Source: an uncultured Roseburia sp. (lineage in GTDB: Bacteria; Bacillota; Clostridia; Lachnospirales; Lachnospiraceae). Taken from it: DNA of 40,329 bases. Made by a program: the position numbers and the translations under genes. Under the pieces are notes generated by a model, which was not told the origin of the DNA, searched no databases, and saw only the letters and a list, made by a program, of their open reading frames with translations. Positions 14,937-23,703 of the stretch are shown here, piece after piece (within the stretch, counting starts at the first letter, position 1; every line of letters starts with the position of its first letter). The stretch lies in contig CAMUHN010000026.1 in the NCBI GenBank assembly GCA_947088675.1, positions 1 to 40,329 on the forward strand, read 5' to 3'.

Positions 14937-17090
14937 ATGAAAATAGCATTGGCAGGAAATCCCAACAGCGGAAAGACCACGCTGTTTAACGCATTGACCG
15001 GTTCCAATCAGTTTACAGGAAACTGGCCGGGTGTCACGGTGGAGAAGAAAGAGGGCAGATATAAGGGAAACAAAGAGGTTGTGATCACAGACCTTCCCGG
15101 AATTTATTCGCTCTCCCCTTATACGCCGGAGGAAGTTGTAGCGAGAAATTATCTGATCGGCGAGCGGCCCGACGCGATCCTAAATATTGTGGACGGAACC
15201 AATCTGGAACGAAACCTGTATCTGACAACACAGCTGCTGGAACTTGGAATCCCGGTCGTCGTTGCGGTTAATATGACAGATATTCTGAAAAAAAACGGCG
15301 ATCTCCTGTATCCGGACAAATTGAGCCGCGCGCTTGGATGCGAGGTTGTGGAAATCTCCGCATTAAAGGGGGCTGGCATACAGAAAGCGGCAGATCTGGT
15401 CATTGCGGCTGCAACGGATATGAAACTGCCGGAAATTTCCCATCCGTTTTCAAAAGAGGCGGATCGAATCATAACGGATGTGTCTGATCGGCTCACCTCT
15501 GTTCCGGAAGAACAGCGTCGTTTCTTTGCGGTCAAACTTTTGGAAAAGGACGAAAGGATCGGTTCCCTGTTAAAGCAGACGCCGGATGTGTCAGCAGAGA
15601 TTAAAAAAATGGAGGAATTTTTTGACGACGATACAGAAAGCATTATTACGAACGAGCGCTATGGATACATTTCTTCTATTATAAAGGATTGCTGTGTACA
15701 TAACGTAAAAGAAACGCTGAAAATATCCGATAAAATAGACAGAGTTGTAACAAACCGATTTTTAGCGCTGCCGATATTTGCCGTGATTATGTTTGCGGTT
15801 TACTATGTCTCCGTGACGACAATCGGCGATATTTTAACCGGATGGACCAATGATACGCTTTTTGGCGAATGGATCGTTCCGGGCGTCTCGGCTGGACTAC
15901 AGGCGATCGGATGTGCGGATTGGCTGAGGGGGCTGATTGCAGACGGAATTGTGGGCGGCGTCGGCGCCGTGCTTGGATTCGTACCGCAGATGCTTGTTTT
16001 GTTTCTGTTTCTCGCGTTTCTGGAATCGTGCGGCTATATGGCGCGCGTGGCGTTTATTATGGACCGCATTTTCCGCAAATTCGGGCTTTCGGGCAAATCT
16101 TTTATTCCGATGCTGATCGGAAGCGGCTGCGGTGTGCCCGGTATTATGGCGTCCCGGACGATCGAGAGCGACCGCGACCGTAAAATGACGATTATGACAA
16201 CCACCTTTGTCCCGTGCGGGGCAAAACTGCCGATTATCGCACTGATTGCAGGCGCGTTTTTCGGAAATGCCGGCTGGGTGGCATGGAGCGCTTATTTTGT
16301 CGGCATACTTGCCATTATCGGTTCCGGGATTATTTTAAAAAAGACGAAGATGTTTGCCGGAAACCCGGCGCCGTTTGTCATGGAGCTTCCCGCTTACCAT
16401 TTTCCTGCAGCTGGCAGCGTGCTGCGCAGCATGTGGGAACGCGGATGGTCATTTATGAAAAAAGCCGGAACTATCATCTTGCTGTCTGCCATCGTACTCT
16501 GGTTTTTGCAGGGATTTGGTTGGATAAACGGTCAGTTTACGATGCTTTCAGGCGAGCAGCTTAATTTCAGTATTCTTGCAAAGATCGGCGGAGCGATTGC
16601 ATGGATTTTCACGCCTCTCGGCTGGACGCAGGGCGGCGCAGGCTGGCAGATGGCTGTTGCCGCAATTACCGGCCTGATTGCAAAAGAAAATGTTGTCACA
16701 ACGTTTGGAATTCTGTTTGGCTTCGCGGAAGTTGCGGAGGACGGAGCAGAAATATGGAGTGCGCTTTCTGGCGCCATGACGGCAGCAGCGGCATATTCAT
16801 TTCTCGTCTTTAATCTCCTGTGCGCTCCATGCTTTGCGGCGATGGGAGCGATCAGACGCGAGATGAACAACGGGAAATGGTTCTGGTTTGCGATCGGCTA
16901 TCAGACTGTGCTTGCCTATGTTGTTTCGCTTTGTATCTACCAGATCGGAACGTTTGTCACAACCGGTGTGTTTGGGATCGGGACGGCTGTCGCATTCCTG
17001 CTGGTTCTGCTGCTGGCATTTTTGCTGCTGCGGCCCCAGGGGGAGAACGATATGTCTAAAATTATGGCAAAGGCGAAAGTTTCCGGATGA
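14937..17090 (+). CDS. feoB: Ferrous iron transport protein B
   Basis: A 717-residue Fe2+ transporter of the cytoplasmic membrane. The amino domain is a G protein with GNPNSGKTTLFN (G1), TVEKKEGR, DLPGIYSL (G3) and NMTD (G4). A GDI-like helical region follows to about residue 270. The membrane part has the two Gate segments with GCGVPGIMASRTI and VPCGAKLPII, including the metal-linked Cys, and ends with the LCAPCFAAMGAI segment. The ATG at 14937 follows aaaggag and gives the usual MKIALAGNPN start; longer open frame upstream is not used. It ends 69 bases before the small Cys-rich membrane protein. Confidence 0.96.
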   Translation: MKIALAGNPNSGKTTLFNALTGSNQFTGNWPGVTVEKKEGRYKGNKEVVITDLPGIYSLSPYTPEEVVARNYLIGERPDAILNIVDGTNLERNLYLTTQLLELGIPVVVAVNMTDILKKNGDLLYPDKLSRALGCEVVEISALKGAGIQKAADLVIAAATDMKLPEISHPFSKEADRIITDVSDRLTSVPEEQRRFFAVKLLEKDERIGSLLKQTPDVSAEIKKMEEFFDDDTESIITNERYGYISSIIKDCCVHNVKETLKISDKIDRVVTNRFLALPIFAVIMFAVYYVSVTTIGDILTGWTNDTLFGEWIVPGVSAGLQAIGCADWLRGLIADGIVGGVGAVLGFVPQMLVLFLFLAFLESCGYMARVAFIMDRIFRKFGLSGKSFIPMLIGSGCGVPGIMASRTIESDRDRKMTIMTTTFVPCGAKLPIIALIAGAFFGNAGWVAWSAYFVGILAIIGSGIILKKTKMFAGNPAPFVMELPAYHFPAAGSVLRSMWERGWSFMKKAGTIILLSAIVLWFLQGFGWINGQFTMLSGEQLNFSILAKIGGAIAWIFTPLGWTQGGAGWQMAVAAITGLIAKENVVTTFGILFGFAEVAEDGAEIWSALSGAMTAAAAYSFLVFNLLCAPCFAAMGAIRREMNNGKWFWFAIGYQTVLAYVVSLCIYQIGTFVTTGVFGIGTAVAFLLVLLLAFLLLRPQGENDMSKIMAKAKVSG

Positions 17091-17159
17091 AAATGCAGTA
17101 TTCGTGTATAAAAAAATAAATTTAGCAGATGATAGCATATAGACAGGCGGAGGTGATTT

Positions 17160-17294
17160 ATGGGTACATGGATTACAGGCGGTATATTAACCGTGATTGT
17201 CGGCCTGATTATCAGGTATATGGTAAAACAAAAAAGAAATGGCAGATCGCTGCAATGTGGCGGTGACTGCAGCAAATGCCGCGGATGCCATTAA
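17160..17294 (+). CDS. FeoB-associated Cys-rich membrane protein
   Basis: A 44-residue protein with one amino-terminal membrane helix (WITGGILTVIVGLIIRYMV), a basic KQKRNG boundary and a Cys-rich tail CGGDCSKCRGC with four cysteines. This is the pattern of the small membrane proteins found directly after feoB in many clostridia, thought to assist FeoB or handle Fe-S or iron. An aggcggaggtg site lies just before the ATG. It is a short gene that gene callers often miss. Confidence 0.88.
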   Translation: MGTWITGGILTVIVGLIIRYMVKQKRNGRSLQCGGDCSKCRGCH

Positions 17295-17334
17295 AAAGAT
17301 GCGTTCCCTTAAAATTATAATGATCATAGAGAGG

Positions 17335-17356
17335 AGCCGCCCGTTTTGGGGCGGCT
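17335..17356 (+). terminator. GC-rich hairpin after the feo operon
   Basis: AGCCGCCC and GGGCGGCT form a perfect 8-base-pair stem with a 6-base loop, 40 bases after the small feo gene. The T run after it is poor (ttcctgtc), so termination is likely but not certain. Positions 17357-17519 show no other feature. Confidence 0.5.
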
Positions 17357-17519
17357 TCCTGTCATGTATAAAGATCTCGTCTGCGGATATACTAATCCTG
17401 AATGTCGTCATTGAATCGTATGGCTGGGGATCGGACTGCAAAAAAACAGATTGATCCGGGCGAATGCGCCTGTGGCAATGCGGGCCGGGGCGACGGTATC
17501 AGGATGGGAGGTATCTTAT

Positions 17520-18929
17520 ATGAACGAAAAGAGGGAAGCAGTTCGTGAATTTGGTTTGCGCGATAAAATCGGCTATATGTTCGGCGACTTCGGAAATGAC
17601 TTTACGTTTATTTTTGCCAGTTCTTTTTTAATGGTATTTTATACGAAAGTGCTTGGCATCAGCGGCGGTATGGTCGGTACGCTTTTTCTGGTCGCGCGTT
17701 TTGTCGATGCATTTACCGATGTAACGATGGGTCGTATTGTCGACTCGGCAAAACCTGCAAAGGACGGCCGGTTCCGCTGCTGGATACGCAGGATGTGCAT
17801 TCCCGTGGCGCTGAGCAGTTTCTTAATGTACCAGACGGCCATGGCGGGAGCGCCGATGTGGCTGAAAATAGTGTATATGTATGTCACTTATCTTTTGTGG
17901 GGCAGTGTATTTTATACATCCATTAATATCCCGTATGGATCCATGGCTTCTGCGATCACGGAGGATGCGGCCGGACGGACAGGGCTTTCTACATTCCGCT
18001 CTATCGGCGCAAGTCTTGCAGGACTTGTAATCGGTGTTGTTTCGCCGCTTTTTCTGTATGCGGAGGATGAGGCGGGCAATCAGGTTGTGCGCGGCGGAGG
18101 CGTTTTTACGATAGTAGCCGGTATTTTTTCCATACTTGCAATTCTCTGTTACCTGATCTGCTATCGGCTGACGAGCGAGCGCGTACAGGTGGAAAAAAAA
18201 CAGCAGACGCAGAAAACAGGATTTGCCGAGACGTTTGGCGCAATTTTAAAAAGCCGTTCGCTTCTCGGTATTATAGGCGCCGCAATTTTTTTGCTGCTGA
18301 GCCAGCTTTTGATTCAGTCGATGAACAATTTCCTGTATCCGGAATATTTTAAAAATGCGGCCGGTATTTCCGTGTATACGTTTGTATCAACATTTGTGAT
18401 ACTTTTGATTGTCGCTCCGCTTAGCGTTCCGATTTCAAAAAAAGTCGGAAAAAAGGAAGCCGCGGTCGTCGGAATGTTACTGTCCGGAATTGTCTACCTA
18501 TGCCTGTGGCTGTTTCGCGTGCAGAATATGTGGGTGTTTATGGGGTTCTCCGCTATCGCGTTCTTAGGGCTTGGTTTTTTTAACACGGTAATCTGGGCCA
18601 ACATCACCGATATTATCGACGATGAGGAAATTGCAACCGGCAGACGCGAAGACGGCACGGTGTACGCCGTATATTCTTTTGCGAGAAAGGTCGGACAGGC
18701 CCTTGCCGGAGGACTTGGCGGCTGGGCGCTTGACATCATCGGCTATCAGTCCGGGGAAACGGTTCAGACGCAGGAGGTGATTTCCGGAATTTATACCACA
18801 TCGACGCTGATTCCGGCAATCGGATTTCTGCTGGTTGCGTTTATTCTGTGGTTTGTATATCCATTAAATAAAAAGCGCGTTGAGCGGAATGTAGAACTGC
18901 TGCGGGAGCGCCGTAATGAGAATGGCTAA
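17520..18929 (+). CDS. GPH-family sugar:cation symporter
   Basis: A 469-residue major facilitator protein of the glycoside-pentoside-hexuronide (melibiose/xyloside) group with 12 predicted membrane segments. The start region KIGYMFGDFGNDFTF with the cation-binding Asp, the VARFVDAFTDVTMGRIVD loop and the SINIPYGSMASAIT segment are family marks. The central loop is short and the tail basic. The sugar is unknown, and no glycosidase is adjacent to help. The ATG at 17520 has gggaggt 7 bases upstream; the frame is open back to 17451 without a better start. Confidence 0.88.
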   Translation: MNEKREAVREFGLRDKIGYMFGDFGNDFTFIFASSFLMVFYTKVLGISGGMVGTLFLVARFVDAFTDVTMGRIVDSAKPAKDGRFRCWIRRMCIPVALSSFLMYQTAMAGAPMWLKIVYMYVTYLLWGSVFYTSINIPYGSMASAITEDAAGRTGLSTFRSIGASLAGLVIGVVSPLFLYAEDEAGNQVVRGGGVFTIVAGIFSILAILCYLICYRLTSERVQVEKKQQTQKTGFAETFGAILKSRSLLGIIGAAIFLLLSQLLIQSMNNFLYPEYFKNAAGISVYTFVSTFVILLIVAPLSVPISKKVGKKEAAVVGMLLSGIVYLCLWLFRVQNMWVFMGFSAIAFLGLGFFNTVIWANITDIIDDEEIATGRREDGTVYAVYSFARKVGQALAGGLGGWALDIIGYQSGETVQTQEVISGIYTTSTLIPAIGFLLVAFILWFVYPLNKKRVERNVELLRERRNENG

Positions 18930-18970
18930 TTGGGTTTGTAGCAGATGCCTGTTTCTTTAAAACGGGGATT

Positions 18971-19010
18971 CGGGAGGAATGACAAATGGACGTCATTCCT
19001 CCCGTTTTTT
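18971..19010 (+). terminator. Terminator after the GPH symporter
   Basis: CGGGAGGAATGAC and GTCATTCCTCCCG form a perfect 13-base-pair stem followed by TTTTTT. Confidence 0.92.
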
Positions 19011-19044
19011 CTGTAAAAATCTGGTGGCATTTTTATATGGTATT

Positions 19045-19053
19045 TGTTATAAT
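19045..19053 (+). promoter_or_regulatory. Extended -10 promoter
   Basis: TGTTATAAT is an exact extended -10 element, placing the start of transcription about 30 bases before the gene at 19089. The -35 region is weak. Confidence 0.5.
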
Positions 19054-19088
19054 AATACGCATCATGTTTCGGTAAGGAGAGTATGCTT

Positions 19089-20684
19089 ATGCCATCCATT
19101 TTGAAAAATAAATATTATCTGTATCTGACGGAGTTCTTTTCCGGTATGGCTGTCATGGCCGTGGAACTTGGGGCGAGCCGGCTGCTGGCGCCTTATTTCA
19201 GTTCCTCTCAGATCGTCTGGACAATTATTATAGGAACGATTATGATTGCCATGGCGCTTGGGAACCTGTGGGGCGGCAGGAGCGCGGACAAAAATCCAAA
19301 TCCGGACAGGCTGTATGTGCGTCTGCTCATTGCTGCGGTATGGATCGGAGCAATCCCTCTTGTCGGGAAATATATCATACTTGCGATTTCCGGAATCCTG
19401 ATTCTTACAGTCAGCACAAATTTCCTGGTTATTGCGGCGTTCGCCGCCTGTATGGTGATCTTTGTCTATCCGCTGTTTCTGCTTGGCACGGTAACGCCGT
19501 CGCTGGCACGCTATACGGTTGATCGTCTGGAAGACAGCGGCAAGACAGTAGGGACGCTTGGGGCGTTTAATACAATCGGCAGTATTCTGGGCACGTTTCT
19601 GCCAACATTTGTTACCATACCGGCCGTCGGAACTTCCGTGACATTCCTGATTTTTTCCGGAATTCTGCTTGTCCTTTCGTTTCTCTATTTTATCAGTATA
19701 AAGTCCGGTATCAAAAAATGCGCGTTTTCGCTGGTATTGTTTGTGCTGTGCAGTATCTTTGGCCATTCCAACAGTTTTGCATTCTGGGAGGAAGACCTGC
19801 TCTGTGAGGACGAATCCATTTACAATTATCTGCAGGTCAAAGAAACCGATACGAGTGTGATCCTGTCTACAAATGTGTTGTTCGGCGTACAGTCCGTGAT
19901 GAAAAAAAATGACGCGCTGACCGGCATGTATTATGATTATGCAATGGCAGCGCCTTTTCTGGCCGGCATAGGAACAACGGATCGGGCCGATATCCTGATT
20001 CTTGGAATGGGCACCGGAACCTATGCAAGGCAGTGCAGCCGTTATTTTCCGAATATCAGCGTATCCGGCGTGGAGATTGATCAAAAAATCACCGATCTTG
20101 CCGGCCGGTATTTTGATCTTCCGGATACGGTCCCGGTCGCAACCTATGACGGCCGTGCCTGGCTGCAGGCAGTGGATCAGACTTATGACGTTATCATGGT
20201 AGATGCGTATCAGGATATCACAATTCCGTTTCAGATGTCATCCGTCGAGTTTTTTACGCTGGTTCGCGAGCACTTAAACGAGAACGGCGTTATGGTGGTA
20301 AATATGAATATGAAATCAGACGGAGCGGACAGCATCAACGCATGGCTTTCCGATACGATCGCAAGCGTATTTTCAAATGTATATACTGTGGATGTGACCG
20401 GTACGACAAACCGGGAGTTATTTGCGTCGAATAACAGTTCCATGCTGCAGGTTTTTTCACAGGAGACGGCGAAGATTTCTGACGGCGAACTGTCGCTTCT
20501 GATGCAGCGCGTAAGCAGCGGGCTTTCGGTGCACGAGGGCGGCAGCCGGATCCTGACTGACGATAAAGCGCCGGTGGAACTGCTGGGTATGCGTGTGATT
20601 GATGAACTGATACAGGACGAGATCGGCTATTATAAAGAACTGTTTCGGCGCGACGGCATTTCAGGGATTCTGGAGGCAACCTGA
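19089..20684 (+). CDS. Membrane-bound spermidine synthase-like protein
   Basis: A 531-residue protein in two parts. Residues 1-215 have about seven membrane segments (FFSGMAVMAVELGASRLLAPYF, FLLGTVTPSLARYTVDRL, LGAFNTIGSILGTFLPTF), as in the fused transporter-like spermidine synthase homologs. Residues 225-525 are a Rossmann methyltransferase/spermidine synthase domain with ILGMGTGTYARQ, VEIDQKI and the Asp motif MVDAYQD. Whether it makes a polyamine is not known for this group. The ATG at 19089 is 9 bases from aggag and preferred over the ATG at 19083, which is too close. Confidence 0.83.
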   Translation: MPSILKNKYYLYLTEFFSGMAVMAVELGASRLLAPYFSSSQIVWTIIIGTIMIAMALGNLWGGRSADKNPNPDRLYVRLLIAAVWIGAIPLVGKYIILAISGILILTVSTNFLVIAAFAACMVIFVYPLFLLGTVTPSLARYTVDRLEDSGKTVGTLGAFNTIGSILGTFLPTFVTIPAVGTSVTFLIFSGILLVLSFLYFISIKSGIKKCAFSLVLFVLCSIFGHSNSFAFWEEDLLCEDESIYNYLQVKETDTSVILSTNVLFGVQSVMKKNDALTGMYYDYAMAAPFLAGIGTTDRADILILGMGTGTYARQCSRYFPNISVSGVEIDQKITDLAGRYFDLPDTVPVATYDGRAWLQAVDQTYDVIMVDAYQDITIPFQMSSVEFFTLVREHLNENGVMVVNMNMKSDGADSINAWLSDTIASVFSNVYTVDVTGTTNRELFASNNSSMLQVFSQETAKISDGELSLLMQRVSSGLSVHEGGSRILTDDKAPVELLGMRVIDELIQDEIGYYKELFRRDGISGILEAT

Positions 20685-20727
20685 CCGTGATGATTTTGGG
20701 CAGGATGCGCACTTTTTCATAATTATC

Positions 20728-20756
20728 TGGAAATTCAGAGTACAGTCGTGTATAAT
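20728..20756 (+). promoter_or_regulatory. Promoter of the signal peptidase gene
   Basis: TATAAT at 20751-20756 with a weak TGGAAA at 20728-20733, 17 bases apart, 50 bases before the signal peptidase start. Confidence 0.5.
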
Positions 20757-20805
20757 ACTAATGACGCCTGCAGGGCGCCGAATCAAATTGCTTTGGAGGA
20801 ACTAT

Positions 20806-21378
20806 ATGAAAAACCAGAATGATCAGGAACCACAGGACGAAAAGAAGCCATCACTGGCAAAAGAAGTGTTCAGCTGGCTGCTCTGTTTTACGCTTGCCTT
20901 TCTTGCCGCATTTTTTCTGAAAAATTACATCATTATCAATGCGGATGTCCCGACAGGGTCCATGGAAAATACGATTATGCCGGGCAACCGCCTGATCGGC
21001 AACCGCCTTGCCTACTGGAAGAGCGATCCGGACCGCGGAGATATCGTGATTTTCCGCTATCCGGACAATGAAGCCGAATTGTATGTCAAGCGGGTGATCG
21101 GTCTGCCGGGCGAAAAGGTTGTGATTGAGGATGCGAAAGTTTACCTGAATGACAGCGATACGCCGCTGGCGGAGCCGTACCTGAAAGAAGAATGGACTGT
21201 GGCCACAGGACCGTTTGAGTTTCAGGTTCCCGAGAATTGTTACCTTGTGATGGGGGACAATCGGAACGATTCGTGGGATGCGCGCTACTGGTCCAATACT
21301 TATGTGAAAAAAGATAAAATATTGGGGGAGGCGGAGCTTGTTTACTGGCCGTTTTCCGATTTTGGAAAATTAAATTAA
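20806..21378 (+). CDS. lepB: Signal peptidase I
   Basis: A 190-residue type I signal peptidase of the small Gram-positive (SipS-like) type that removes signal peptides on the outer face of the membrane. A single membrane anchor lies at about residues 22-42. The catalytic Ser is in PTGSMENTI and the catalytic Lys in YVKRVIGLPGE. The boxes RGDIVIFRYP and MGDNRNDSWDARYW are also present. The ATG at 20806 follows ggagga by 6 bases. It is followed by a strong terminator and stands alone. Confidence 0.95.
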   Translation: MKNQNDQEPQDEKKPSLAKEVFSWLLCFTLAFLAAFFLKNYIIINADVPTGSMENTIMPGNRLIGNRLAYWKSDPDRGDIVIFRYPDNEAELYVKRVIGLPGEKVVIEDAKVYLNDSDTPLAEPYLKEEWTVATGPFEFQVPENCYLVMGDNRNDSWDARYWSNTYVKKDKILGEAELVYWPFSDFGKLN

Positions 21379-21395
21379 ACGCAACAGATGTCTGT

Positions 21396-21443
21396 AATAA
21401 AATTGCCGCATTCACCGGAAAAGGTGGATGCGGCAATTTTATT
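21396..21443. terminator. Bidirectional terminator between lepB and the LtaS-like gene
   Basis: AATAAAATTGCCGCATTCACC pairs almost perfectly with GGTGGATGCGGCAATTTTATT, around a GGAAAA loop. The long stem has A and T ends on both sides, so it works for both converging genes. It overlaps the last bases of the minus-strand stop codon. Confidence 0.9.
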
Positions 21444-23475
21444 ATGGCGTCACAACTGCAGTCAGAGGATCCCGGTAAACCATTTCGGATATACCCTCGC
21501 GCAGGATAATGCCCCGTGATCCCATCACGTTAACCCGAATCACATCAAGATCCGTGACATAGTCCAGACTGACTGCAACCAGTGAGGAATTTAAGTAAAT
21601 GGTAGATACTTTTTCGTCATTGACAAATACTTTTGTATTTTTTGTAAAGTTTTTGCCTGAAATATACAGCAGACAGTCTTCTTCATCTTTGCGCATTGCC
21701 GTAATGGAGACGTCCTCCACATCCATCACAAGGTCTGTTGCAGGATAAGGATTTTTCCCCTGATATGCGTATCGCTTTCCGTATAACAGATCATACTGCA
21801 GTGTTTCAAGGCCCTCGCTGTAGCCGGCATCATCTGCCATTGTCTGGTGATAGTTAAAAATAGTGCCTTCATGTATGCCGGCCTGATTCATGGCGGCGGC
21901 GAGAAGCTGGTATGAGGTCAGGTCCGCGTCTTCTTTCGGGAGCCCTATATTATTCCAGGTTACATATTTTGTTTTGAAAATATCGCCCGACTTCATATCG
22001 GAATCTGTAAGATCCATCGTCGGAAGGTGGTCGCCAAAGAACACGATAATGGTGTCTTCCCCGCGTTTTTCTACGGCGGCAATCAGATCGCCGATAAAAT
22101 CGTCTACTTCATGCATCATATTGACATAATATTCCCAACGGTTGTCAGCCGCTTCCTCGCCTGCGCCGGATACGGCAATGGCCGGGTTTTCGATTATTTT
22201 TTCACTCGGATAATCGCCGTGCCCCTCTACTGTAATGGTATAGACAAAATCAGGCGAATCCGGGGTGGAATCCATGGATTTCATCGTCTCCTGAATCAGA
22301 ATATCATCAGTCGGCCAGCTTCCGCTTGGCGTGTATTGTGTAATATTCATCAGCTCTTTGCTGGTAAATGTGTCAAATCCCATCATGGAAAATGCATTGT
22401 TTCGGCTGTAAAAGGTGGCCGTGTTGTTGTGGACGACATGCGTTCCGTAGCCAAGATCCGAAAGGTCGGAGGCGACGCTTTCACAATCCGTCTGTTTTAA
22501 GATTGTTTTGTAAGGGTATTCCCCTGTACCGAAATACTGCATGCTCATGCCGGTGAGTACTTCAAATTCCGTATTTGCAGTACCGGCGCCTACAACCGGG
22601 ACAGTCAGATACCCGGTAGAAAAGTGCTCCTCCAGCTTATGAAAATTTGGCACCGGATCCTGTGAGAGCGAAAGGAAATTTACTTCATACGGGTCGCAGA
22701 ACGATTCCAGCAGCACGCAGATAATATTTGGCGCCGTTTCTTTCGTAACAGCCGTCTCCTGGCGTAATGCGTTCACTTCGGACAGAATCCCGGTTACTGT
22801 CTCCTCGGAATAATTGTCCGGTTTGCTCATTCCACGCCCGACAACGCTTGTGGAAAAGCCGTACACAAAACCGTAATCGGAATATCCTTCGGCAATATTG
22901 GAAAAATAAGAAGCAAGGATATTGGTATACTGGGCGGCCTGCGTCGTCACCGGTATGCCGATAAAGCACAGCGCCGCGATTGACACCGAGGTTATAAGGC
23001 TGTGACGTTGTCCGCGGTATCTCGGGCCTTTGACAAAAAAGAAAATGATAAAAGCAACAAACAACGCTACCACCGTTACAATCACCGCAGCCTCCTGCGC
23101 CGTAAAATAATTGGTATTCTGCATGGCAAACAGGTCGGAAAGGCATTTTAAATCTGTATAGCTAAACGGCGTGACACGGTTGGAGAGGATCAGCCCGTTG
23201 ATTGTTCCCAGAAAGATCCATGCGCCGCTGATTAAAATACGCAGCTGTGCACGGTAACGCGACAGGTATACCAGAGACAGCGAAGCAAAAATAATCAGTG
23301 CATTGTAAAGGTATGCAAACGTATGGCGCCGGATAAAAGTCACGGCGCTGATGAAATTGTGTCTTGATATCAGCTCAATCACAAAAATGAGCAGACACGC
23401 CAGCAGAAAGTGAAATACAAGTGAATATTTATTGAATACAGCGACAATTCTGTTCCGTTTGATCTGGTGCTCCAC
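21442..23475 (-). CDS. LtaS-like phosphoglycerol transferase (sulfatase fold)
   Basis: A 677-residue membrane enzyme related to lipoteichoic acid synthase. Five hydrophobic segments span about residues 15-175. The extracellular alkaline phosphatase/sulfatase-fold domain (about 245-560) has the nucleophile Thr in GAGTANTEFEVLTG and metal ligands in ITVEGHGDYPSEK and FFGDHLPTMD. Such enzymes move glycerol phosphate from phosphatidylglycerol to a growing polymer or a glycolipid. The last 75 residues form an added beta-rich segment (LLYISGKNFTKNTKVFVN) resembling an IPT/TIG-like fold, unusual at this position. It uses ATG at 23475 after cggagg. Confidence 0.87.
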   Translation of the reverse strand: MEHQIKRNRIVAVFNKYSLVFHFLLACLLIFVIELISRHNFISAVTFIRRHTFAYLYNALIIFASLSLVYLSRYRAQLRILISGAWIFLGTINGLILSNRVTPFSYTDLKCLSDLFAMQNTNYFTAQEAAVIVTVVALFVAFIIFFFVKGPRYRGQRHSLITSVSIAALCFIGIPVTTQAAQYTNILASYFSNIAEGYSDYGFVYGFSTSVVGRGMSKPDNYSEETVTGILSEVNALRQETAVTKETAPNIICVLLESFCDPYEVNFLSLSQDPVPNFHKLEEHFSTGYLTVPVVGAGTANTEFEVLTGMSMQYFGTGEYPYKTILKQTDCESVASDLSDLGYGTHVVHNNTATFYSRNNAFSMMGFDTFTSKELMNITQYTPSGSWPTDDILIQETMKSMDSTPDSPDFVYTITVEGHGDYPSEKIIENPAIAVSGAGEEAADNRWEYYVNMMHEVDDFIGDLIAAVEKRGEDTIIVFFGDHLPTMDLTDSDMKSGDIFKTKYVTWNNIGLPKEDADLTSYQLLAAAMNQAGIHEGTIFNYHQTMADDAGYSEGLETLQYDLLYGKRYAYQGKNPYPATDLVMDVEDVSITAMRKDEEDCLLYISGKNFTKNTKVFVNDEKVSTIYLNSSLVAVSLDYVTDLDVIRVNVMGSRGIILREGISEMVYRDPLTAVVTP

Positions 23476-23672
23476 GTCGATTCCTCCGTTTCATAAAATT
23501 CTTATTCCCAGATAATATCTTATGAAACTATAGCGTGAATTTGCGGCAAAATCAATCGGAAAGATGAATAAAAAATCATTCTGTTCATTTCGATTTTTAA
23601 GAAGATATAGACAATTTATGAATAATGCATGAATAAGATATGAAAATTTTGTGAAAGATTACGGTTTAAACT

Positions 23673-23692
23673 GCCCCGCCAATGGGCGGGGC
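23673..23692 (-). terminator. Terminator of the CoA-transferase gene
   Basis: GCCCCGCC-AATG-GGCGGGGC is a perfect 8-base-pair hairpin 11 bases after the stop of the minus-strand CoA-transferase. The U-tract is modest (AGTTTAAA). Confidence 0.7.
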
Positions 23693-23703
23693 AATAAATT
23701 TCT

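Noticed and set aside
17239-17454. Small plus-strand frame after the Cys-rich feo gene
   Set aside because: It overlaps the Cys-rich gene in another frame, runs through the hairpin at 17335 and resembles no protein.
19985-19992. GCCGATAT inside the spermidine synthase-like gene
   Set aside because: There is no TAAA at the right distance and it lies inside a coding region, so it is not a SigD promoter.
19062-20084. Long minus-strand frame opposite the spermidine synthase-like gene
   Set aside because: The composition is biased (Arg, Gln, His, Asn) and it lies opposite a well-supported gene, so it is a shadow frame.
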